NCBI GenBank assembly: GCA_023384675.1
Contig: JAHDVK010000005.1
Coordinates: forward strand, 124,001 to 188,000
Direction of reading: 5' to 3'
DNA length: 64,000 nucleotides
Origin: Bryobacteraceae bacterium
GTDB taxonomy: Bacteria; Acidobacteriota; Terriglobia; Bryobacterales; Bryobacteraceae
A program made the position numbers and the translations under genes. Position 1 is the stretch's first letter. Each line of letters opens with the position of its first letter. Shown here in pieces: positions 6,532 through 16,050 of the stretch. The notes beneath the pieces were generated by a model that ran no database searches, was not told the origin of the DNA, and worked only from the letters and a program-made list of their open reading frames with translations.

Positions 6532-9500
6532 ATGTCGAATCGTTTTCTCAAATTCGCCGCCCTGTTCGCCCTGGCCTCCTTCGGCCTCTGGGCCCAGCAG
6601 GACCGCGGAACCCTTCTAGGCACTGTCTCGGACGCCTCCGGCGCATATGTCCCCGGCGCCCGCGTCGTGGTCGTTCAGACCGGCACCAACGCCACCAACG
6701 AGACCGTCACTAACGAGGCCGGCTCCTTCCGCGTCCCCAACCTGCCCATCGGAGCCTACCGCATCGAAGTCGAAACCATGGGCTTTAAGAAGTCCATCCG
6801 CGACGGCATCCGTCTCAGCGTCACAGACGTCCTACGCGTGGACTTCGTCCTCGAAATCGGCGCCACCACCGAGTCGATCACCGTCACGGGCGAAGTCCCC
6901 CTGCTCGTCACCGACAACCCCGAAGTCGGCCTGCTGATGGACAACCGCACCGTGATTGACTTGCCGCTCGGCTTCTCCGGCGGACGCTACGCCGAAAACT
7001 TCGCCTATAAGCTCACCCCCGGCGCCGGCGGCAACAACTGGACCAGCCGCATCAACGGCGCACCCGCCTTCTCGAAGGAAGTAATCCTCGACGGCGCCTC
7101 CGCCACCGTTTACATCGGCGGCCACATGGGCGAGTCCAGCCCCTCCATGGAAGCCCTCGAGGAGTTCAAAGTGCAAACCTCCGGCATGAGCGCGGAGTTC
7201 TCCCGCACCGCGGGCGGGGTCTTCAACTTCGTCATGAAGTCCGGCTCCAACCAGCTCCGCGGCTCCGCCATGGGCCAGATTCACAACGAATGGATGGACG
7301 CTAACACCTTCTCGAACAACTTCTTCGGCCGTCCCCGCCTGTTCGACCGCCGCAACAACTACGCCTTCTCCCTTGGCGGGCCCATTGTCATCCCCAAGGT
7401 TGTCAACGGCAAGGACAAGTGGTTCTTTTACGCCGCCTATGAAAAGTACAATCAGGCCTACCGCGGCGGCGGCAACCCCAACGTCACCGTCCCCACGCAG
7501 CCCTGGTGGGACGGCAACATGAGCAGCTATCTCACCGGCGAACGCCTCGGCGCCGACGCCCTCGGCCGCGACGTGATGCGCGGCGCCATCTACGACCCCG
7601 CCACCACCCAGAACGTGGGCGGCAGCATCGTCCGCAACATGTTCCCCGGGAATATCATCCCGGCGAGCCGCTTCTCGAAGGTCTCCCGGAACCTGCGCGA
7701 CATCATGCTCCAGCACTACGCGCCCCAGGTGATCGACCCCGCCACCGGCACGTTCGCGCTGCTCAACAACAGCTTCTTCCCGGTCTCCAATACCGGCACC
7801 TTCAATCAGGTCCAGTTTTCCACGAAGTCCGACTACATCATTAACTCAAACCAGCGCCTGCACGGCTCTTTTGTCTTCGTGGACCGGCCCCGCCTGCTGC
7901 TCGACCAGGGCGGCGTCTGGGACATGAACGAAGACGACGGTGGCCCCCTCTCCCGCGCCCGCAGCCAGCACGTGGCCTCCCACTATGCCCGCGTCGCGCA
8001 TGACTGGACCGTTTCGCCCACCATGCTTAACCACCTTCTGGTCGCCTTCGGCCGCCAGCTCAATCCCAGCACGTCCAGGCACGTCAACAAGCCCGGCGCC
8101 GCCATCCTTGGCATCAACGGCATCCGCCAGGATATGAACTTCCCCGAAATCACTGGGCTCAGCGGCGACCGCATCAGCTTCCCCACCCTCGGCTACCAGA
8201 CCAATGACACGCTCGCCGGCAACGCCTATCAGCTCATCAACACCTTTAGCGTGATCAAGGGCGCCCACTCGCTGAAGTTCGGCTTCGACTACCGCTTCAA
8301 CGGTCTCAACGCCCGCAACCTAGCCGGCCCTGGAAGTTTCAACTTCGCCCGTGACATCACCGGTCTCCCCGGCTTCGTCCAGACCGGCCACGGCTTCGCC
8401 ACCATGCTCCTCGGCGAGGCCGCCAGTGCCAGCGTCGTCGTCAACGTGCCCACCGGCAGCCAGTTCCACATGTACTCCTGGTTCGTCCAGGACGACTGGA
8501 AAGTCTCCCGCCGGCTCACCGTGAATGCAGGCCTGCGTTGGGACTACCAGCCCCAGGGTACCGAGAAGTACGATCGTCTCCACAACTTCAACGCCAACAT
8601 CACCGACCCTCGCTGGGGCATGCCCGGCGCAGTCGAATTCGCCGGCGATCGCGAAGGTGGTAACGGCCGCCGCACGTTCTACCCCAACAGCAAGAACTCC
8701 ACCTGGGGTCCCCGCCTCGGCTTCGCCTACCAGTTGCCCGATTCCATGAGGATGACCCTCCGCGCCGGCTACGGCCTCTACTATAGCGCCCGCATTCCGA
8801 ATGGCTGGTCAGGCGTCCCCTGGGGCAATGCCGCGCCGTTCGGCGGCGTCAATCAGGTCCCCCGCGTCGCCCCCGATACCGCCGCTTTCAACTGGGATAA
8901 CGGCTACAACGGGCGGGTCGTGCAAACCCCCCTCAACCCCTCGATGGCCTACAACATCTGGGGTCCCGTCGCATGGGATCCCGACGGCGGCCGCGTCGGC
9001 TACACCCAGCAGTGGAACGTTAACCTCCAGCGCGAACTCCCTGGCCAGATGGTCCTCGACCTCGGCTACGTCGGCACCAAGTCCACCGGCTTGCTCGCCA
9101 ACGAAATGCGCAGGATGAACCAGCTCCCCACGTCCGCCCTCGCTCTCGGCGACACGCTCGGACAGTGGATCAATAACGACGCGGGCATCCCCGCCAGCGT
9201 GCGCGCCCTCGGCGGCCGCTACCCCTACGGCAACGTCGGCGAATGGATCCCCATGTGGCAGACCCTCACGCCTCACCCCACCGTCATTTACTGGAGCGAC
9301 CTCTATAGCTGGAACTCGCCCCTCGGCTTCTCCAACTACAACGCCCTCCAGATCCAGCTCAACAAACGCTACTCCCATGGCATCCAGTGGCTCGCCAACT
9401 ACACCTTCTCGAAGACCATCGACAACATGAACTCCGCCTTCGGCGATACCTGGGGCCAGAATGCCGGACGCCCGCTCGACTACTACAACCTCGCGCTCGA

Positions 9501-10119
9501 AAAGTCGATCTCCGACTTCGACCGCACCCACTTCGTCAAAATCGGCGCCAGCTACGACATGCCCTTCGGCCGCAACCGCGCCATCGGCAGCAACTTGCCG
9601 AAAGCCCTCGATTTGATCGTCGGCGGATGGACGCTGCAGTACATCGGCAACTACTCCTCCGGCGAACCCCTCGGCTTCGGCGCCACCGGCACCCCGAACT
9701 CGAACTTCGCCACCAACCGGGCCATGATCAACAACCCCGGCGGGCAGTCCTTGAAGAACTCCTCGTTCGACCAGACCAACTTCCAGATGAACCTCATCTC
9801 CACCGGAGGCGTCGCGGCCCACCAGTACCTCAACACCTCGCTGGTCTCGGACACCCCGCGCTACCAGCGTGGCAATGCCTCCCGCCGCCACTCCGACCTG
9901 CGCGGTTTCGCCTTCTACTTTGACGATTCCAGTCTCCAGAAGAACTTCTACCCCATCGAGCGCATGCGCGTTCAGTTCCGGGCCGAGTTCCTCAACATGT
10001 TCAACCGCCACCGCTTCACCGGCATCAACACCAACCCGGCTCAGCCTCAGTTCGGACAAATCTCCGGCGTCTCCAACGACCGCCGCCAGATGCAGTTCGG
10101 CATCCGCGCCGACTTCTAA
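6532..10119 (+). CDS. Oar-like TonB-dependent receptor
   Basis: 1,195-residue outer-membrane protein. Residues 1-22 are a signal peptide ending LWAQ. An Ig-like carboxypeptidase-regulatory domain follows (GTLLGTVSDASGAYVPGARV, about 27-110), then a plug domain and a long beta-barrel ending in FGIRADF with an aromatic last residue, as expected for BAM-dependent insertion. This architecture is expanded in Acidobacteriota and is usually tied to uptake of plant or microbial oligosaccharides. The frame could begin 15 bases earlier, but ATG 6532 fits the signal peptide and has GAGG upstream. It is controlled by the LacI operator at 6402 and probably heads the arabinose/GH42 operon. Confidence 0.92.
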   Translation: MSNRFLKFAALFALASFGLWAQQDRGTLLGTVSDASGAYVPGARVVVVQTGTNATNETVTNEAGSFRVPNLPIGAYRIEVETMGFKKSIRDGIRLSVTDVLRVDFVLEIGATTESITVTGEVPLLVTDNPEVGLLMDNRTVIDLPLGFSGGRYAENFAYKLTPGAGGNNWTSRINGAPAFSKEVILDGASATVYIGGHMGESSPSMEALEEFKVQTSGMSAEFSRTAGGVFNFVMKSGSNQLRGSAMGQIHNEWMDANTFSNNFFGRPRLFDRRNNYAFSLGGPIVIPKVVNGKDKWFFYAAYEKYNQAYRGGGNPNVTVPTQPWWDGNMSSYLTGERLGADALGRDVMRGAIYDPATTQNVGGSIVRNMFPGNIIPASRFSKVSRNLRDIMLQHYAPQVIDPATGTFALLNNSFFPVSNTGTFNQVQFSTKSDYIINSNQRLHGSFVFVDRPRLLLDQGGVWDMNEDDGGPLSRARSQHVASHYARVAHDWTVSPTMLNHLLVAFGRQLNPSTSRHVNKPGAAILGINGIRQDMNFPEITGLSGDRISFPTLGYQTNDTLAGNAYQLINTFSVIKGAHSLKFGFDYRFNGLNARNLAGPGSFNFARDITGLPGFVQTGHGFATMLLGEAASASVVVNVPTGSQFHMYSWFVQDDWKVSRRLTVNAGLRWDYQPQGTEKYDRLHNFNANITDPRWGMPGAVEFAGDREGGNGRRTFYPNSKNSTWGPRLGFAYQLPDSMRMTLRAGYGLYYSARIPNGWSGVPWGNAAPFGGVNQVPRVAPDTAAFNWDNGYNGRVVQTPLNPSMAYNIWGPVAWDPDGGRVGYTQQWNVNLQRELPGQMVLDLGYVGTKSTGLLANEMRRMNQLPTSALALGDTLGQWINNDAGIPASVRALGGRYPYGNVGEWIPMWQTLTPHPTVIYWSDLYSWNSPLGFSNYNALQIQLNKRYSHGIQWLANYTFSKTIDNMNSAFGDTWGQNAGRPLDYYNLALEKSISDFDRTHFVKIGASYDMPFGRNRAIGSNLPKALDLIVGGWTLQYIGNYSSGEPLGFGATGTPNSNFATNRAMINNPGGQSLKNSSFDQTNFQMNLISTGGVAAHQYLNTSLVSDTPRYQRGNASRRHSDLRGFAFYFDDSSLQKNFYPIERMRVQFRAEFLNMFNRHRFTGINTNPAQPQFGQISGVSNDRRQMQFGIRADF

Positions 10120-10140
10120 CCACCCACTAAGCCCGCTTGA

Positions 10141-10162
10141 GCCCCCGGCGTCAGCCGGGGGC
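10141..10162. terminator. Strong hairpin after the TonB-receptor gene
   Basis: GCCCCCGGC (10141-10149) pairs perfectly with GCCGGGGGC (10154-10162) across a four-base loop. There is no T-run, so it may reduce rather than end transcription, or protect the 3' end of the receptor mRNA. It lies in the 109-base gap before the GH42 gene, next to a REP-like element. Confidence 0.4.
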
Positions 10163-10177
10163 CTAGCCGGACGCCCT

Positions 10178-10217
10178 GTAGGGCGGGCTTCAGCCCGCGC
10201 GGGGCTTCAGCCCCGCC
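10178..10217 (+). repeat. REP-like palindromic repeat, copy A
   Basis: Two adjacent small palindromes, GGGCGGGCTTCAGCCCGC and GCGGGGCTTCAGCCCCGC, preceded by GTA. Near-identical copies lie at 26083-26123 (same strand) and 37300-37339 (opposite strand). The intergenic location, paired palindromes and dispersed copies fit a REP/BIME-type element. Confidence 0.75.
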
Positions 10218-10228
10218 AACACCCACCC

Positions 10229-12319
10229 ATGAAGACCACCATTATTCTCATCCTCCTCGCCCTCCCCCTCGCCGCCCAGACCCTGCCGGACACCGTGCTC
10301 TACGGCGCTTCTTATTACCACGAATACATGCCCGAAGAGCGTCTCGAAAAAGACGTCGCCCTCATGCAAAAGGCCGGCTTCACCGTCGTCCGCCTCGGCG
10401 AGTCCACCTGGTCCAGTTGGGAGCCCCGCGACGGCGAGTTCGAATTCGCCTGGATGGACCGCATCCTCGACGCCTTCCACAAAGCCGGCATCCGCGTCAT
10501 CATGGGCACCCCCACCTACTCCATCCCGCCCTGGCTCGCCAAAAAGAACCCCGATATCCTCGTCACCCGCCTGGGCGCCTTCCCCCCGCTCTACGACCAC
10601 TACATGCCCTCCTACCCCGGCTTCCAGCCGCCCGGCGCGTACGGTCCCCGCCAGAACATGGACCTCACCCACCCGGAGTACGTGCGCCACGCCGAACGCG
10701 TCATCCGCGCCGTGGTCAAACACACCCGCAACCACCCCGCCATCATCGGCTTCCAGGTCGATAACGAAACCGGGCCCAACGGCCTGCCCCTGCCCAATGT
10801 GCAGCAGCAGTTCAACGACTACCTGAAGGAAAAATACGGGACCCCGCAGGTGCTCAACAAGCTCTGGGGCCTCGCCTATTGGGGTCAGCTTGTTCAGTCC
10901 TGGGACGAGTTCCCTGCCCGCGACGGCATCCTCAACCCCGGCTACAAGCTCGAGTGGGAGCGTTTCCAGGCGCGCATCGTCACCAACTTCCTCGGCTGGC
11001 AGGCCAAAATCGTCCGCGAACTCAAGCGCCCCGATCAGTTCGTCACCCACAACTTCGTCGGCGGCATCCGCACCAACCTCGACCAGTGGGCTATCGCCCG
11101 CGACCTCGATATCGTCGCCGTCAACCCCTACCATGCCTGGCAGGACCGCTTCGACGCCCAGGCCATCTGGCAGTCCGGCGACCTGAACCGTTCACTCAAG
11201 AACGCAAGCTACCTGGTCACCGAAACGAACGCGCAAACCATCGGCTGGGACTCGCGTGCCCAATATCCGCCGTACGACGGCCAACTCCGCCTTGCCGCCT
11301 ACACCCACGCCGCCGCCGGCGCCAACATGGTCGCCTACTGGCACTGGCACTCGCTCCACTACGGCCAGGAGACCTACTGGCGCGGCGTCCTCTCGCACGA
11401 CCTCGAACCCAACCGCGCCTACGCCGAAGTGTCGAAGATTGGGCAGGAATTGCGCAAAATCGGCCCTCAGATCGCCAATTTGCGCAAGAATAACGCGGTC
11501 GCGATCCTGTACAGCAGCGATTCCTACCACGCCCTCCAGTTCATGCCCTTCTCTGACCGCGTCAGCTACATGAGCATCCTCGGCCAGATGTACGGCTCGC
11601 TCTACCGCCTGAACATCGAGCCCGATTTCGTCACTCCGGACTCGGACTGGTCGGCATACAAGATCCTGCTCGTGCCGCCGCTCTACAGCGCGAGCGATCA
11701 GACGCTCCACAAACTCGCCCGTTTTGTTGAACTTGGCGGCCGCGCCGTCGTCAGCTTCAAGTCCGGCTTCGCCAACGAACACTCCACCGTCCGCCACCAG
11801 ATGGCCCCCGGCCCCCTGCGTAAGGCCGCAGGCGTCCGCTACCAGGAGTTCTCGAACCTCGCCCAATCCGTCCCTTTGAAAACCGCCCTCGCCAAAGAGG
11901 CCTCCGCCTCGGTGTGGGCCGAACTCCTGATCCCTGAAACCGCTGAAACCATTGCTACTTACGACCACCCCTTCTTCTCGAAATTCCCCGCCGTCACGCG
12001 CAACCGTCACGGCCAGGGCAGGCTGACCTATCTGGGCACGCACGTTTCAGACAATTTCATGGATTCGATATTGACCGCCGAACTCAAGGCCGCCGACCTC
12101 GCCAGCCCCGACCAGTCGCTGCCCCTCGCCGTTCGCGTGCGCCACGGCCGCACACCGCAGGGTAAGCTTTTGCATTACTATCTAAATTTCTCGGGCGAAT
12201 CCCGGACCATCACCTACCCCTACGGCGCAGCCATGGATCTGCTCAGCGGACGCGCCGCCGCCAAGGGCGCTTCGCTCGCTCTGGGGCCGTGGGATCTGGC
12301 CATTCTCGCCGAGAACTGA
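10229..12319 (+). CDS. GH42-family beta-galactosidase/arabinosidase, exported
   Basis: 696 residues with a signal peptide (MKTTIILILLALPLAAQ). The TIM barrel begins YGASYYHEYMPEERLEKD with the family's early SxWxxxEP motif (WSSWEP). The acid/base is E180 in QVDNETG and the likely nucleophile E332 in VTETNAQ. A trimerisation-like domain (about 400-600) and a small beta domain complete the usual GH42 layout. GH42 enzymes cleave beta-galactosides and some alpha-L-arabinopyranosides; with arabinose genes beside it, arabinogalactan or arabino-oligosaccharide trimming in the periplasm is the likely job. The frame extends upstream inside the receptor gene, but the signal peptide sets ATG 10229. Confidence 0.9.
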   Translation: MKTTIILILLALPLAAQTLPDTVLYGASYYHEYMPEERLEKDVALMQKAGFTVVRLGESTWSSWEPRDGEFEFAWMDRILDAFHKAGIRVIMGTPTYSIPPWLAKKNPDILVTRLGAFPPLYDHYMPSYPGFQPPGAYGPRQNMDLTHPEYVRHAERVIRAVVKHTRNHPAIIGFQVDNETGPNGLPLPNVQQQFNDYLKEKYGTPQVLNKLWGLAYWGQLVQSWDEFPARDGILNPGYKLEWERFQARIVTNFLGWQAKIVRELKRPDQFVTHNFVGGIRTNLDQWAIARDLDIVAVNPYHAWQDRFDAQAIWQSGDLNRSLKNASYLVTETNAQTIGWDSRAQYPPYDGQLRLAAYTHAAAGANMVAYWHWHSLHYGQETYWRGVLSHDLEPNRAYAEVSKIGQELRKIGPQIANLRKNNAVAILYSSDSYHALQFMPFSDRVSYMSILGQMYGSLYRLNIEPDFVTPDSDWSAYKILLVPPLYSASDQTLHKLARFVELGGRAVVSFKSGFANEHSTVRHQMAPGPLRKAAGVRYQEFSNLAQSVPLKTALAKEASASVWAELLIPETAETIATYDHPFFSKFPAVTRNRHGQGRLTYLGTHVSDNFMDSILTAELKAADLASPDQSLPLAVRVRHGRTPQGKLLHYYLNFSGESRTITYPYGAAMDLLSGRAAAKGASLALGPWDLAILAEN

Positions 12320-12335
12320 TGGAAAGGACTCATCC

Positions 12336-13742
12336 ATGCCTCAACAAATGACTTTCGGAGTGATCGTCGGCAATCGCGGCTTCTTCCCCGACCACCTCGC
12401 CCAGTCCGGCCGCGAAGAGATGATTCGCGTGCTCGAATCCGCCGGCTACGGTGTTGTCGCCGTCGGCGCGGACGAAACCAAATACGGGGCCATCGAGACC
12501 CGCGCCGAAGCGCGCCGCTGCGCCGAACTTTTCAGCAAAAATCGCGCCAAAATCGACGGAATCATCGTTACTTTGCCCAATTTCGGCGACGAACGCGCCG
12601 TCGCGGAAACGCTGAAAACCGCCGCGCTGAACGTGCCCGTGCTCATTCAGGCCACGCCCGATGACGTGGGACGAATGACCATCGCCGACCGGCGCGATTC
12701 CTTCTGCGGCAAGATGAGTGTCTGCAACAACTTGCAGCAAGTCGGCGTACCCTACTCGCTCACCGCCCGCCACACCGTCAAGCCCGATTCCGATCTGTTC
12801 CGCAAGGACCTGAACTGGTTCGCCGCGGTCTGCCGCGTCGCCAACGGGCTGCGCAAAACCCGCGTCGGCGCCATCGGCGCCCGCCCGGCGGCGTTCAACA
12901 CCGTCAGATATAGCGAAAAAATGCTTGCGCAGGCCGGAATTGACGTCGAAACCATCGATTTGAGCGAGATTTTGGGGCGTGTTGCGCGCATGCCCGACGC
13001 CGAAGCGCAGCCCAAACTCGATCAGATTCAGGCCTACGTCTCCACGGCCAGCGTGCCCGCCGAATCGCTGATGAAGATGGCCAAACTCGGCGCGGTGATC
13101 GAAAAATGGATGGCCGAAACCGAGTGCACCGTTTCGGCCGTGCAGTGCTGGACCGCGCTCGAGGAATATTTCGGCGTCGTGCCCTGCACCGTGATGAGCA
13201 TGATGAGCGACCGCCTGCTGCCGAGCGCCTGCGAAGTGGACGTGTGCGGCGTGGTGGCGATGCACGCGCTCGCGCTGGCTTCGGAAACGCCCTCGGCGCT
13301 GCTCGACTGGAACAACAACTACGGCGACGATCCCGACAAGGCCGTGTGCTTCCACTGCTCGAATCTGCCCAAGCATTTCTTCAGCGAAGTGCGCATGGAT
13401 TACCAGGAGATCATTGCCGGCTCGGTGGGCAAGCTGAATACATTTGGCACGATGGTGGGCCGGGTGAAGAGCGGGCCGATGACGTTCCTGCGCGTCTCCA
13501 CCGACGACGGCTACGGCGCAATCCGCGGCTATGTCGGCGAAGGCGAATTCACCGACGACCCGCTCGACACCTTCGGCGGCGCGGGCGTGGTGATGATTCC
13601 CGGGCTACAGGAACTGCTGCACTACATCTGCGAGAACGGCTTCGAGCACCACGTAGCCGCGAATCTGAGCGCCTGCGCCAGTCCCGTGGAGGAAGCGCTG
13701 ACCAAGTACCTCGGCTGGGAGATCGTGAGGCACGACGGATGA
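12336..13742 (+). CDS. L-fucose/L-arabinose isomerase-family protein
   Basis: 468 residues, COG2407-like ketol isomerase. Recognisable parts are the N-terminal Rossmann-like segment (VIVGNRGFFPDHLAQSGREEM), the central FCGKMSVCNNLQQVGVPYSL region and a C-terminal substrate/metal-binding domain (FHCSNLPKHFF, FGTMVGRVKSGPMTFLRVS). A GGAAAGGA ribosome site precedes ATG 12336, 16 bases after the GH42 stop. It lies with ribulokinase and ribulose-phosphate epimerase genes and no classical araA is in the window, so it probably supplies the L-arabinose to L-ribulose step. That substrate is inferred from context, not seen in the sequence. Confidence 0.8.
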   Translation: MPQQMTFGVIVGNRGFFPDHLAQSGREEMIRVLESAGYGVVAVGADETKYGAIETRAEARRCAELFSKNRAKIDGIIVTLPNFGDERAVAETLKTAALNVPVLIQATPDDVGRMTIADRRDSFCGKMSVCNNLQQVGVPYSLTARHTVKPDSDLFRKDLNWFAAVCRVANGLRKTRVGAIGARPAAFNTVRYSEKMLAQAGIDVETIDLSEILGRVARMPDAEAQPKLDQIQAYVSTASVPAESLMKMAKLGAVIEKWMAETECTVSAVQCWTALEEYFGVVPCTVMSMMSDRLLPSACEVDVCGVVAMHALALASETPSALLDWNNNYGDDPDKAVCFHCSNLPKHFFSEVRMDYQEIIAGSVGKLNTFGTMVGRVKSGPMTFLRVSTDDGYGAIRGYVGEGEFTDDPLDTFGGAGVVMIPGLQELLHYICENGFEHHVAANLSACASPVEEALTKYLGWEIVRHDG

Positions 13743-15199
13743 AGGTCCTCCTGTTCACGCTCCTGGCTGCGCTGCCGCTGGCCGCGGCCGATTACCACCT
13801 CGATTGCACGGCGGGCGGCGACGACGCGAACGGCGCCTCGCCCGCCACGGCATGGCGGACGTTGGAACGCGCTTCCAGCCAGCAATACCGCGCAGGCGAC
13901 CGTCTGTTGATCAAGCGCGGCGCGTTGTGCGAAGGCGTACTGGCGCCCCAGGGTTCGGGCCAGGCGGGCAATCCGGCGGTGATCACGGCTTACGGGGACG
14001 GCGCGCCGCCGCGTATCCACGCGCCGGGCGAGCCGGCAGCCGTGAAGCTGTGGAATCAATCCTATTGGCGCATCGAGAACCTCGAAGCGGGCGGCTCCAC
14101 CGAATACGGAGTCCATGTTTCGGGCGACACGGGAGTGATGCGCGAGATCGAACTGCGCGACCTGCTGGTGCGCGATGTACACGGGCCGCTCAAGAAAAAG
14201 AACTCCGGGCTGGTGGTGGTGGAGGCGCGCGCGAAGGCGATCTTCGAGGACTTGGTGATCGACGGCGTGATCGCGGAACGTACCTCCCAGTGGGCCGGGA
14301 TCATCGTGAACGGCGCGGGCCAGCAGAAACCGCTCGCGGAACGCCGCTCGCGCAACGTCACCATCCGCAATTCCGTGGTGAGCGACGTCTGGGGGGACGG
14401 CATTGTCCTCTATCAGGTCCAAAACGGTTTGATCGAGCGCTCGGCCGCCTGGCATACCGGCATGGAAGTCCGCCAGTCCATCGGTACGCCCAACGGCATC
14501 TGGACCTGGCGCTGCGCCGATTGCGTGGTGCGCGAATGCGAAAGCTTCTGGTCGGACTCGCCGGGAGTGGATGGCGGCGCGTTCGACATCGATTGGGGCA
14601 ACGACCGCAATACTGTCGAGGACAGTTACGGCCACGACTCGCTCTCCTACTGCGTGGCCGTGTTCGGCGCATCGAAGATGGTCACCACCCAGAGCGTGAT
14701 CCGCGGCAATGTCTGCGCCGGCAATGGCCGCAGCCCGCGCCTGGCGCGCCATCACGGCGAGGTTCACCTCTACACCTGGACCGGAGGCAAGCTGGATGGC
14801 GTGCTCATCGAGAACAACCTGATCGAATGGAGCCCGCCCGTGGCGGTGCCGGCCATCAAGGACGAGGCCGATTGGGTGAGTTCACAGCGGGCCGTCATCC
14901 GCGACAATACGATCCGACCCGCGCCGCTCGACCCGCCCGCGTGGCGCTCGGCGACGCTCACCATTCAACTCGACGACAGCCGCGACGGACGCGGCTTGCG
15001 CGTCATCGCCGAAAGCGCCCGCGCGCAATTCGCATCCAAGGGCCTGAAGGTGGTCCTCATCCGTGGCGTGCCGCGGGTGCGGCTCACGCGGCCGGATGGA
15101 GCTCCGGAACGGGAATGGGAGGGTTACGCCCCGGCCAAGGAGGTGCTGTGGTTGCTGCGCCAGCGCATGGGCGAGCCGCGCCCGCTCGCTCAACCCTGA
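13739..15199 (+). CDS. Exported right-handed beta-helix protein
   Basis: 486 residues with a signal peptide (MKVLLFTLLAALPLAAA). The body has the repeating hydrophobic/Asn pattern of parallel beta-helix proteins (NVTIRNSVVSDVWGDGIVLY, then NGLIERSAAWHTG), the fold of pectin lyases and many polysaccharide-active enzymes. It starts inside the isomerase stop (ATGA overlap), so it is co-translated with that gene. Substrate unknown; a pectic or arabinan side chain would fit the operon. No specific catalytic residues could be assigned. The 3' end overlaps the convergent araD gene by 10 bases. Confidence 0.8.
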   Translation: MKVLLFTLLAALPLAAADYHLDCTAGGDDANGASPATAWRTLERASSQQYRAGDRLLIKRGALCEGVLAPQGSGQAGNPAVITAYGDGAPPRIHAPGEPAAVKLWNQSYWRIENLEAGGSTEYGVHVSGDTGVMREIELRDLLVRDVHGPLKKKNSGLVVVEARAKAIFEDLVIDGVIAERTSQWAGIIVNGAGQQKPLAERRSRNVTIRNSVVSDVWGDGIVLYQVQNGLIERSAAWHTGMEVRQSIGTPNGIWTWRCADCVVRECESFWSDSPGVDGGAFDIDWGNDRNTVEDSYGHDSLSYCVAVFGASKMVTTQSVIRGNVCAGNGRSPRLARHHGEVHLYTWTGGKLDGVLIENNLIEWSPPVAVPAIKDEADWVSSQRAVIRDNTIRPAPLDPPAWRSATLTIQLDDSRDGRGLRVIAESARAQFASKGLKVVLIRGVPRVRLTRPDGAPEREWEGYAPAKEVLWLLRQRMGEPRPLAQP

Positions 15200-15882
15200 C
15201 CGTAGGTCGCCCGCGCGCCGTGCTTGCGGTAGAAGTGCCGGTTCAGCAGTTCGCGATCGATGGGCGCGGCGTCGGGATGCAGGCTCACCGTGATGGCCGC
15301 GATCCGGGCGATCTCTTCGAGCAGCACGGCGTTCATCGCGGCCTTCGTGGCCGTGGGGCCCCACACGAAAGGGCCGTGGTTGCGGACGAGGACGCCCGGG
15401 CGCTTCAAAGGATCGCGCCCGTCGAAGGTCCGTACGATCGCCAGGCCCACGTTGCGTTCGTAATCCCCCGAAATGTCTGCGTGATCGAGCGGATCGGTGA
15501 CGGGCACGGAGCCGTGAAAGTAGTCGGCGTGCGTCGTGCCGTAGCAGGGGATGTCGTGCCCGGACTGCGCCCACGCCGTGGCGTAGGTGGAATGGGTGTG
15601 GACCACACCACCCACGCCCGAAAACGCGCGGTACAGTTCGACGTGCGTGTCGAGATCGGAAGAAGGCTTGAGTTCGCCCTCCACGATCGCCCCGTCGAGC
15701 GTGGCGACCACCATGTGTTCGGGCTTGAGCTTGTCGAAGGGCACGCCGCTGGGCTTGATCACCACGTGCCCGGAATCGCGGTGAATCCCGCTGGCGTTGC
15801 CAAAGGTGTACATCACCAGGCCGCGCCGGACGATTTCCAGGTTCGCTTCGAGGACTTCCTCGCGCAGTTCTTTGTGAAGCAT
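15190..15882 (-). CDS. araD: L-ribulose-5-phosphate 4-epimerase
   Basis: Converts L-ribulose-5-phosphate to D-xylulose-5-phosphate, feeding the pentose phosphate pathway. The 230-residue length matches AraD (about 231). Class II aldolase/epimerase motifs are clear: MYTFGNASGI near residue 23, KPSGVPFDKL near 44, zinc ligands in VVHTHSTYATAWAQ near 92 and a downstream His in HADYFHG. The frame is open further upstream to 16026, but MLHKELREEVLEAN is the family N-terminus, so ATG 15882 is chosen although its ribosome site is weak. It is divergent from araB, with 168 bases between; no copy of the LacI operator was found there. Confidence 0.93.
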   Translation of the reverse strand: MLHKELREEVLEANLEIVRRGLVMYTFGNASGIHRDSGHVVIKPSGVPFDKLKPEHMVVATLDGAIVEGELKPSSDLDTHVELYRAFSGVGGVVHTHSTYATAWAQSGHDIPCYGTTHADYFHGSVPVTDPLDHADISGDYERNVGLAIVRTFDGRDPLKRPGVLVRNHGPFVWGPTATKAAMNAVLLEEIARIAAITVSLHPDAAPIDRELLNRHFYRKHGARATYGQG

Positions 15883-16050
15883 GGTCTCACTATCCAGACT
15901 AAACGACCCCGCGAAATGTTGCCGCGCGGGTTGCAGGGCGGGATGCATGTTCCCCCTCCCTGACAATCGAGGCTTGCGGCGGGCGATGGGCCGGGCCGGG
16001 TGCGGTATGATGCGCGTAGTTTTCACTGTTTGAAGGAGTCATCGACAACC

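Noticed and set aside
8809-10059. 416-codon reverse-strand frame opposite the TonB receptor
   Set aside because: Composition artefact of GC-rich codons; the receptor on the other strand is certain.
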